From: a virus
Reading direction: 5' to 3' (one strand)
Length of the DNA stretch: 27,761 nt
Virus record (IMG/VR): IMGVR_UViG_3300022688_000026
Coordinates: 1-27,761 of that record
Under the pieces are notes generated by a model. It had not been told where the DNA came from and made no database searches. It worked only from the letters and a program-made list of their open reading frames with translations. Shown in pieces: positions 21,797 through 27,761 of the stretch; the first letter of the stretch is position 1, and each line of letters begins with the position of its first letter. The position numbers and the translations under genes are program-made.

Positions 21797-22860
21797 TAGT
21801 ATAACCTCACGCCGTAGATCGTAATGTCCGCGTCATCGGCGGCGCCCGTCGCGGCGACGCACTTGAACCGAATATAAGTGTACCCGGCAAGCTTTTCAGC
21901 GTTATCCGCAAGGATCGTGTCCGCGGTCCACGTGGCGGCCCCAAAAGTGCCGATCCCAATGTCTTGATACGTGCGAGAAGCCGCCGCGACGCCTTCGTCT
22001 TGGCAGGTTCCCTCGAGGGAAACAGTCATTGTGCCCGACCCGCCGTTGATCTCGAGTTGGAAAAACCCCTTGCGGTAGTTATCCATCGAAACATAGCGAT
22101 AATACGTACCATCGGCAATATTGGTCTCGTCAATAATCGTGTCCGCTTGGCCGCGAGTGTCGATCGGGTCGATCTCTTCCACCCGGCCGCTCTCCGTGGC
22201 GGTTGTCAATGTTTCGTCGCGCGTTTGCAGTCGCAAGGTGCCGTCGATACCGGCCACGTCATATTTACCGACGCCCTCGATCCACACAGCCACGTCATAT
22301 CCAACCGTAAGCACGGCCGAACCGAACGTAATCGTGCCACCCGAATACGAGATCGCAAGATTGCCCGACCCCCGGCCGTAAACCCAATCCCAGTCGACTT
22401 CCCCGGACCCCGCGCGTATCGCGATCGCAACAATTCGATCGACGTCGACGGTCAACGCGCTCGGTAAATTGGTCAAATCGATTTCGGTAGTGGACGAGAT
22501 CGCCGCGGTGAAATCATCCCTCAAATTAGACCAACCGTATTGGCCGAGACTCGCCGCCGCGGAAGCCGCATTAGCAATTTCCAAAGCCGCTTCCGCGGCT
22601 TCAATCGCCGCCACCGTGGCCGCTCCCGTGGCCACAACGTCCGCTTCCACATCGTTGACCGCGGACACCGTGGCCGCTCCCGTGGACGTGACTTCCGCTT
22701 CCACATCGTTGACCGCGGATACCGTGGCCGCTCCCGTGGACGTGACTTCCGCTTCCACCGCCGCCACGGCCGTTTCTACATCGTTGACCGCGGCCAATAA
22801 AGCCGCGCTTGCCGTGGCCCCCGGGGGCCGGTTGCCGATAACAAGATCATTGTTGCTCAT
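21796..22860 (-). CDS. Fibre-like protein with N-terminal helical repeats and beta C-terminus
   Basis: A 354-residue protein. Residues 1-20 look like an attachment peptide (MSNNDLVIGNRPPGATASAA). Residues 24-105 are an Ala/Val/Glu-rich helical region with three 18-residue units at 32-85 (core VNDVEAEVTSTGAATVSA), typical of coiled-coil stalks in fibres. Residues 110-354 are beta-rich, with segments such as FTAAISSTTEIDLTNLPSAL, GGTITFGSAVLTVGYDVAVWIEG, FFQLEINGGSGTMTVSLEG and a terminal YTYIRFKCVAATGAADDADITIYGVRLY. This is the classic stalk-plus-head layout of a trimeric phage fibre, but it lies next to the portal rather than the baseplate. It is possibly a head or neck fibre. The start overlaps the upstream stop as ATGA. 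Confidence 0.75.
   Translation of the reverse strand: MSNNDLVIGNRPPGATASAALLAAVNDVETAVAAVEAEVTSTGAATVSAVNDVEAEVTSTGAATVSAVNDVEADVVATGAATVAAIEAAEAALEIANAASAAASLGQYGWSNLRDDFTAAISSTTEIDLTNLPSALTVDVDRIVAIAIRAGSGEVDWDWVYGRGSGNLAISYSGGTITFGSAVLTVGYDVAVWIEGVGKYDVAGIDGTLRLQTRDETLTTATESGRVEEIDPIDTRGQADTIIDETNIADGTYYRYVSMDNYRKGFFQLEINGGSGTMTVSLEGTCQDEGVAAASRTYQDIGIGTFGAATWTADTILADNAEKLAGYTYIRFKCVAATGAADDADITIYGVRLY
22606..22767 (-). repeat. 54-base tandem repeats (18-residue units)
   Basis: Three consecutive 54-base units encode VAAVEAEVTSTGAATVSA, VNDVEAEVTSTGAATVSA and VNDVEADVVATGAATVAA. The first two share the same DNA over most of their length. The unit keeps the frame, so stalk length could vary by whole units. 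Confidence 0.9.
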
Positions 22861-23117
22861 AACGACACCAAAACCCTTCCATCATATCCCCCGGCCCGGA
22901 TATAAATATCAGAAGCCACGTCCACCGAAATGGGTAGACCCGGTTCTGGCATCTCGCTCCCAAGCGAAGTGTCCGTAGGGGGGGCCCCACCGGTTGCAAC
23001 GTAATAGTGCATATAGGTTGCTTGGGGCTCCACGATCCACACTTGCCCTTCCGTCACATTGGTGGCCACCTTGGTCCACGTATTTTTTGTGAGATCAAAA
23101 GCTACCGGTGAAGCCAT
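22857..23117 (-). CDS. Small beta-rich virion-type protein, unknown
   Basis: An 86-residue protein directly after the portal. The sequence (FDLTKNTWTKVATNVTEGQVWIVEP, YYVATGGAPPTD, ISVDVASDIYIRAGGYDGRVLVSL) has the alternating strand pattern seen in many small phage structural proteins with a compact beta sandwich. Similar small proteins can precede fibre proteins in tailed phages. No signal peptide is seen. The gene begins two bases before the portal stop region and ends as ATGA with the fibre-like gene, so it is the first member of the inserted cassette. Confidence 0.72.
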   Translation of the reverse strand: MASPVAFDLTKNTWTKVATNVTEGQVWIVEPQATYMHYYVATGGAPPTDTSLGSEMPEPGLPISVDVASDIYIRAGGYDGRVLVSL

Positions 23118-23119
23118 TT

Positions 23120-24685
23120 CTATTTCCCTTCAAGCGCGTCAATGGCGCTTTCCAAATTGTCCGAAGCTTCCGCCACGGGAGCTCCCCCACCAACCAACGC
23201 TCTTTGGGCTTCCACCAATGGTTGGAGGGCTTCCGCTTTCAATTCGTTTTCTTTTTTTAGCCTTTTGATATTCTTCCGAAACTTGGTCCCGGTCAATTCC
23301 CTTGCGGACCGCTCGTTAGTGGTCCAACCTTCCGTGGTCATGGTTTTGAAGCCGTTGGCCATCTTGTTGATATCCACCGCCGGCTTAATGGCTCCGGACC
23401 AATCCGCGGACGTCCACGCCCCCAACACGTCCCATTGACGGGGGTCCGCCCGGGCTTCCAGGAAACCGGGGGCGGACACCTTCCCCAACAAAACGTTGGA
23501 CGTCAATTCCTCAATCCAAATGGGGTGCAAAACGCCTTCACCCACCCGGGTCCGCTCGCTATTGAGATACATCTTAAATTCGTTTGTGGCCGCTTGGGAC
23601 GCACTGTAATTGTGGGAAAATCCAAGTTGAAGAATTTCGGGCGGAATTTCATTAGCCCACGCAATTGTGGCAATCACAGCCGCTTCAAAAGCCCCAAAAT
23701 TAACGTCCGTCCCTTGCGTGGAATAGGGGACGGGAACTTCCCCGGTCTGCAATTCCTCAAAATAAACCCCGGGGACTTGCTCGGCCAGATTAAAAGTCCG
23801 TTCCGTCCCGGTGTTGTCTTCCACCGTGCCACTTCCCCGACGGACCGCGGCCCCGGTCATGGGCTTTGTGCCCATCTTGTCCGCATCTTTGCGGATATAC
23901 ATGGCAATAATGGCATTGATTATGGCTTTTCGGACCGCCGCGTCCCGGTACCGGTCGATCTCTTTCAACCCTTGGAGCATCAAGGACAAAAGCGGTTGGC
24001 CCCGAACATCGTCTTTCCGTTTATCGGTGGCATAGAATAACCACGCCACCCGTCTTCCCGAATTACGACCCCACGCCGGCACCCGCTTGGACCGCCCATT
24101 CTCTTGAGTGACCCAATACGCCACGTGGCGCCCCTTCCGGTCCACTTCCACACCGTACCTTATGTCACGTTGGCCGGGATCTTCCGGGTCCTCAACAAGC
24201 CGTCCCGACACCAATTGGACCTTGGGAAAATTCGTCACGTCATCAATATGCACAACAACTAAAATGTCCCCTTCCACAAGGGCTTCCCGGTATATCTCTT
24301 TTTGTAATTGGCCGTAAGTTTGCCGGCCGACAAAGTCACACAAAAGAGGGTTGGCCGCCCAAAGGGCGTGTCTGTTTTCAACGTCTTCCCGCCAATCGTT
24401 TAAAGAGTCTTCCGGGACCCCGATAATCTTTTCGTCCGGGGTGGATTCAAGGCCCAATCCGGTGTTGATTATGTTGGTCACAAGGCGGCGAATTAGGCCA
24501 CGGGCGTAAAGATTTTCGGTGAATAATTGGGCGGACCGCTCCCGTAATGTCCAATAGTCAACCGCGTAAATATTGGTGCCACCAAAACCGCCAAAAAATT
24601 TGTCCCCGTCCCACAAGGCGGATGAATTAACGGGGCTCGCAAACTCGTTCGCGGCCAAAAACACCGGTTCAACTTTCGAATTCAT
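23120..24685 (-). CDS. Portal protein (lambda gpB type)
   Basis: A 521-residue portal of the lambda B family that forms the dodecameric DNA channel at one capsid vertex and docks terminase. The landmarks are RSAQLFTENLYARGLIRRLVTNIINTGLGLESTPD (about 50-85), the wing region with WREDVENRHALWAANPLLCDFVGRQTYGQLQKEIYREALVEGDIL, and the conserved PEILQLGFSHNYSASQAATNEFK near 345-367. It ends with a Glu/Ala-rich C-terminus. The ATG follows the W-position gene by 9 bases. Length matches lambda gpB (533). No internal protease domain is present, consistent with a separate S49 gene. Confidence 0.94.
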   Translation of the reverse strand: MNSKVEPVFLAANEFASPVNSSALWDGDKFFGGFGGTNIYAVDYWTLRERSAQLFTENLYARGLIRRLVTNIINTGLGLESTPDEKIIGVPEDSLNDWREDVENRHALWAANPLLCDFVGRQTYGQLQKEIYREALVEGDILVVVHIDDVTNFPKVQLVSGRLVEDPEDPGQRDIRYGVEVDRKGRHVAYWVTQENGRSKRVPAWGRNSGRRVAWLFYATDKRKDDVRGQPLLSLMLQGLKEIDRYRDAAVRKAIINAIIAMYIRKDADKMGTKPMTGAAVRRGSGTVEDNTGTERTFNLAEQVPGVYFEELQTGEVPVPYSTQGTDVNFGAFEAAVIATIAWANEIPPEILQLGFSHNYSASQAATNEFKMYLNSERTRVGEGVLHPIWIEELTSNVLLGKVSAPGFLEARADPRQWDVLGAWTSADWSGAIKPAVDINKMANGFKTMTTEGWTTNERSARELTGTKFRKNIKRLKKENELKAEALQPLVEAQRALVGGGAPVAEASDNLESAIDALEGK

Positions 24686-24694
24686 GGGCCCTTT

Positions 24695-24955
24695 CTACCA
24701 ACCGGGCACCCCCTGAGCACCCCCGCCGTTTAACCTGGCTTCCAACGTGGCAAGCCGATTGTATAAGCGGTCAATGAACGCGGAAACACGTTCCAAATCA
24801 CGTTTCATCACCGTCACCACTGACTGACCGGTATTCAGTGTATAGCTTTTATTTGAAGGTGTATCTTCTAAAAGGAGGGCGGACAACACGTCTTCCGCGT
24901 TTTCAATCAACGTTTGGGTGGCCGTGATTCTGGCTTCCAACCAACTGTCTTGCAT
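24695..24955 (-). CDS. Small head protein in gpW position (head-tail joining-like)
   Basis: An 86-residue helical protein between terminase and portal, the slot of lambda gpW. The sequence begins MQDSWLEARITATQTLIENAEDVLSALL, has a central strand TPSNKSYTLNTGQSVVTVM, and continues with a second helix (RDLERVSAFIDRLYNRLATLEARLNG). The helix-strand-helix layout resembles W-like or DUF6148-type small phage proteins. The ATG has an AGGGC site upstream. Its role in completing the head for tail joining is inferred from position. Confidence 0.72.
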   Translation of the reverse strand: MQDSWLEARITATQTLIENAEDVLSALLLEDTPSNKSYTLNTGQSVVTVMKRDLERVSAFIDRLYNRLATLEARLNGGGAQGVPGW

Positions 24956-24978
24956 TTTTCGCCCTAAATAAGTGTGTG

Positions 24979-25011
24979 GTTATACCGTAGACCAAAAGAA
25001 CGGAAAGTCAA
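24979..25011 (-). promoter_or_regulatory. Weak candidate promoter in the gap after the large terminase
   Basis: TTGACT (25011-25006, overlapping the terminase stop) is a good -35 match, and TATAAC (24984-24979) could be a -10, but they are 21 bases apart, longer than the usual 16-18. The 52-base gap is the largest in the early part of the operon. Treat as a suggestion only. Confidence 0.2.
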
Positions 25012-26996
25012 GCAATTAGAAAAACACCGGAATCCGCGAAGTCCCAAAATTCGGGCCAATTGATTTGGTCCCTTTGAAAATGGTTTCTACATATGTCATA
25101 GGCCAAGATTTCAAGGCCCGCGTGGGTCATAACCAGAAGGTCCCAAAGCTCGTTCCGGGCATTGCCCGGCCGATACCATTGCCACGAGCGTTTCCCATTT
25201 TTGTCCAACACTTCGCGGCGGGTTTCCTTGGTCAACTCTTTTAGGGCTTTGTCCGTGGTGTCCATGGGTGCGTTGAAGTGATACGGATTTTGAGGACCGG
25301 CCAACGGTTGCCAATCCCTTCTAAGGGCCGGCGCAATGCGGTCCTTGTAATAGTCCACGGTGATTTTATACCCCGTATATCCCGCCTGAGTTTTGAAGGG
25401 TGCGAATTCCTGTATTTTTTGATTTTTGGTGGGACGGTCACGGCCCAAAGTGGGATAAACCCCGCTTTCATAGTCACTACAAAAGGTAGTAACCAATTCG
25501 TTTAGATACCCCGCGTCAATCAAAGTCAAATTGACCCGGTATTTGTTGCCGTCCATGGCCGTCCATTCCCGTTCTTCAATAATCTTTCGGACTTCACCCC
25601 ACACGGGGGATTCCGGGGCGGAGCAACCCTCCGCGGAATCGTCACGAAATTGAAGATACTCAATCAAATAACAACACGGGGATCGGGTCCACCCCATGAC
25701 CGTCACGGCCAAGAAATGGTCATGGACGTCCACGCAACATATGAGGAAAAGAATTTCCGAACCCGAATACTCCATAGCGAAATGGTTCGGGACTTCCCCC
25801 ATCCGATACTCGGCCCGGCGGTGACCACTAACCATGACAAAATGGATTTTGTTCCCCACCACCTCAAACGTTTCACCCAAAATATTGTTGTAGAACACCT
25901 GCAAAGCGGCCACATCTTTGACCCGTTTTTCCTCCACGTCCCATGCTTCCAGGAAAGCCGCAACCGATTTATACCATGGTTGCATTCCAATAGGGGAATA
26001 GAGGGCGGGAAGGTGATAGGAACGGATTCCCGGTTCCACGGCCCGGGCCGTGGGCTTCCACTCTGCCCCTTCATTGGGGGAGAATAGGGCGTTTTTGTCG
26101 TGCTCAAAGTGGTCATGCCCGCAATTCTGACACGAATACCGAACGGATTCGTGAAGCAATTGCCCGCGTTCCAACTCCCACTTGAACCCATAATCGAAGC
26201 CCTTATCATCATTGACCCCGTGCCACTTCAAAACTTGGGGGAAATTGCAATGCCGACACAAAACATAGTAAAGTCGTTGGTCCCCCTTCAAAAAAGCGCG
26301 TTCAATATGGGACGCCCCCTTGATTAAGGGGGTGGAGCCCCGGAAGACCTTCCGTGTGTGCCAGTACGCCGCGCACCGATCCGTAAACAACTTCACGGGG
26401 TCCCCCTGCTTGCCAAGGGACTGGACCCATTCGTCCACCTCGTCCATCAACATGTAGCGGATACTAAATTGACGGGCTTTGGCGGGGCTCCGGGCCCCGG
26501 CCGGCACAACGTATCCCCCGCCAACCCACTGGATATGATTTTTAGTCTTGCCCGTCTTGCGTGTGTTCTTAGTGTCGGACGATTGAATTCTATCTCCCAT
26601 ACCGCTTTGAAGGATCATAGGGATGATATTATTTTCGAAACGCGCGTTAGCCAAATCCCCTTCCGCCGTAACAAACATAATCGGGACCGTCCGCAAATGG
26701 AACGCAGCATAAAAAAGGATTGATTCGAGACACGTGGTATATGTGATCTGTACACCCTTTTTTAAATTCACTTCCCTGACGCCGGAGTCTTCATCAAAAC
26801 AGGAAAGGATCTCAATCATAGGGGGGTTGACGTCAAACCGAATGGGCCCGGGAAAAGGTGACACGGACTCAGGCAAATATCGGTGACGTTCATTGAAAGC
26901 CACAACAGAATCAATTTCCAATTTTGTGGTGATTAGCTTTAATTCGTCGAGAATCCAATTTTTGCCTAATCTCTTATGGTCGGGTGCGTGCAACAT
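25008..26996 (-). CDS. Terminase large subunit (GpA family)
   Basis: A 662-residue GpA-type packaging ATPase/nuclease. A deviant Walker A-like segment, KKGVQITYTT, lies at about 79-88, and Walker B is YMLMDEVDEW at 181-190. A zinc-finger-like pair CRHC (247-250) and CQNC (289-292) is typical of GpA proteins. The nuclease half begins near ICCVDVHDHFLAVTVMGWTR (D423) and includes TLIDAGYLNE (D494) with further conserved acidic sites. Together with the small subunit it recognises, cuts and pumps DNA into the prohead through the portal. The gene follows the small subunit after one base. Length matches lambda gpA (641). Whether ends are cos or headful cannot be told from this. Confidence 0.95.
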   Translation of the reverse strand: MLHAPDHKRLGKNWILDELKLITTKLEIDSVVAFNERHRYLPESVSPFPGPIRFDVNPPMIEILSCFDEDSGVREVNLKKGVQITYTTCLESILFYAAFHLRTVPIMFVTAEGDLANARFENNIIPMILQSGMGDRIQSSDTKNTRKTGKTKNHIQWVGGGYVVPAGARSPAKARQFSIRYMLMDEVDEWVQSLGKQGDPVKLFTDRCAAYWHTRKVFRGSTPLIKGASHIERAFLKGDQRLYYVLCRHCNFPQVLKWHGVNDDKGFDYGFKWELERGQLLHESVRYSCQNCGHDHFEHDKNALFSPNEGAEWKPTARAVEPGIRSYHLPALYSPIGMQPWYKSVAAFLEAWDVEEKRVKDVAALQVFYNNILGETFEVVGNKIHFVMVSGHRRAEYRMGEVPNHFAMEYSGSEILFLICCVDVHDHFLAVTVMGWTRSPCCYLIEYLQFRDDSAEGCSAPESPVWGEVRKIIEEREWTAMDGNKYRVNLTLIDAGYLNELVTTFCSDYESGVYPTLGRDRPTKNQKIQEFAPFKTQAGYTGYKITVDYYKDRIAPALRRDWQPLAGPQNPYHFNAPMDTTDKALKELTKETRREVLDKNGKRSWQWYRPGNARNELWDLLVMTHAGLEILAYDICRNHFQRDQINWPEFWDFADSGVFLIA

Positions 26997-26997
26997 A

Positions 26998-27642
26998 TCA
27001 AATATCCTTCATGCACCGGGACATTTTATCAACGCAACCGTCCAAGAAAGACCCCAAAACTTCCCGAATATACTTGACTATTTCGTCATGTTCAGACCCC
27101 GATTTAACCATGGCCGCGCACTTATTGGCGATACTCTTGGGCGCGTCCCCGAGCACTTGACGGAAGGTGGCATCAATGGTCATGAAAATTCCCACGTGGA
27201 CAAGGTCCCGGCGGACCAATTCCCCCCTCAAAGTCTCGTTTTTAATGCGTTTGGCTTCCACGGTTTCCATCTCTTTGATGGCTTTCAACCATTCCAGAAA
27301 ACGGAAGTCATCCCCGAACCAATATATCAAATCCCCTAAAGTATAATTAAGTAACCCCTTAATATCTTGGGACATTTCCTGTAGCTTCTGTTGATACCTT
27401 TCGTCTAAGTCCTGATGCGGGATAGGTCCATTAATGGCGGCCGCCGGGGGGCGGCCCCGGGTCGGTTGCATGTAATGGTTCTTTATCCGGTCCTCAATGT
27501 ATTTAAGGGCTTCCGGGTGTTCCGCATCAATTTTGCTCCGGACTTTGGCGTGCCTCAAGGTCCCCGAATTTGCCGCATTGGAAATGGTGGCGGGGGCCAC
27601 CCCGGCAAGCGCGGCAAATTCCCGTTGGCTAACTAATTTCAT
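26998..27642 (-). CDS. Terminase small subunit with N-terminal HTH (Nu1-like)
   Basis: A 214-residue protein directly upstream of the large terminase. Residues 1-40 (MKLVSQREFAALAGVAPATISNAANSGTL) form a typical helix-turn-helix of the Nu1/terminase DNA-recognition type, followed by a basic strand (HAKVRSKIDAEHPEALKYI). The middle is helical (LDERYQQKLQEMSQDIKGLLNYTLGDL), and the C-terminal part (ETLRGELVRRDLV and beyond) is helical with three Cys. It would bind the packaging start site and recruit the large subunit. No strong Shine-Dalgarno is visible in front of the ATG, which is unusual compared with its neighbours. Confidence 0.85.
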   Translation of the reverse strand: MKLVSQREFAALAGVAPATISNAANSGTLRHAKVRSKIDAEHPEALKYIEDRIKNHYMQPTRGRPPAAAINGPIPHQDLDERYQQKLQEMSQDIKGLLNYTLGDLIYWFGDDFRFLEWLKAIKEMETVEAKRIKNETLRGELVRRDLVHVGIFMTIDATFRQVLGDAPKSIANKCAAMVKSGSEHDEIVKYIREVLGSFLDGCVDKMSRCMKDI

Positions 27643-27761
27643 AGCTATATCAATAATATGCGTTTGAAAATTTGTAAAATGTATAAATATCCTAGAAATT
27701 ACACAATTACTGTAAGGAATTCCAGTGGCAGAATAAGCGGCCCGCGGGTGCGATTTTAAAC
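27643..27761 (-). other. AT-rich leader upstream of the terminase genes
   Basis: No gene in this stretch. The first ~70 bases upstream of the terminase start are very AT-rich. TTGTGT (27706-27701) followed by ATACAT/TATACA near 27685-27679 could be a poor -35/-10 pair at 15-16 bases. Further upstream, around 27739-27747, there is a GC-rich CCCGCGGG-like palindrome followed by TTATTC. A promoter for the structural operon would be expected here, but I cannot fix it. Confidence 0.3.

Noticed and set aside
23435-24040. Open frame of about 200 codons on the plus strand opposite the portal
   Set aside because: It is a shadow of the portal gene, without recognisable domains, start site or operon context.
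27643-27761. cos site or defined late promoter in the leader
   Set aside because: AT-rich sequence and a GC palindrome are present, but there is no convincing -35/-10 pair or recognisable cohesive-end structure.

Overview
The window is the structural (virion) module of a double-stranded DNA tailed bacteriophage or prophage with a contractile tail (myovirus morphology). Every gene I can support lies on the minus strand, so the natural reading order runs from high to low coordinates. The genes are packed almost edge to edge, with many ATGA, GTGA and TAATG junctions. Gene content (lambda-type head, Mu-type tail and baseplate) and strong Shine-Dalgarno sites suggest a Gram-negative, probably proteobacterial, host. 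Nothing here identifies the host more closely. No integrase, transposase, tRNA, CRISPR array or lysis gene is visible.

Layout in transcription order. (1) 27761-27643 is a short AT-rich leader. (2) 27642-23120 is packaging and portal: terminase small subunit, GpA-type terminase large subunit, a small protein in the lambda W position, and a lambda B-type portal. (3) 23117-17679 is a 5.4 kb cassette between portal and protease that the lambda plan lacks: a small beta protein, a coiled-coil/beta fibre-like protein with 18-residue repeats, a beta-rich protein, a 99-residue helical protein, and two large proteins made of LamG/concanavalin-like domains. (4) 17678-14158 is head assembly: S49 protease with a nested scaffold start, a gpD-like decoration protein enlarged by two tandem internal modules, and an E-type major capsid protein followed by a terminator-like hairpin. 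(5) 14092-12678 is the connector zone: a Pro/Ala-repeat protein and two likely head-tail joining or tail-completion proteins. (6) 12663-8491 is the tail shaft: sheath, tube, another terminator-like hairpin, a tail-assembly chaperone pair joined by a -1 programmed frameshift, and the tape measure. (7) 8488-2559 is the baseplate in Mu order: gpN-like, LysM-bearing gpP-like hub, gp45-like spike, an unrecognised small protein, and gp46-, gp47- and gp48-like proteins. (8) 2566-1 holds the adhesins: three tandem paralogous fibre-like proteins, then a collar-domain tail fibre cut by the window edge.

The phage is a head/tail chimera: lambda-type capsid and packaging genes joined to a Mu-type contractile tail. 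The most unusual parts are the LamG/fibre cassette inside the head operon, the enlarged decoration protein, the three tandem fibre paralogues, and the clear T_TTT_TTT frameshift site in the chaperone gene. Terminator-like hairpins follow the capsid and tail-tube genes, the two places where a drop in expression would make sense.
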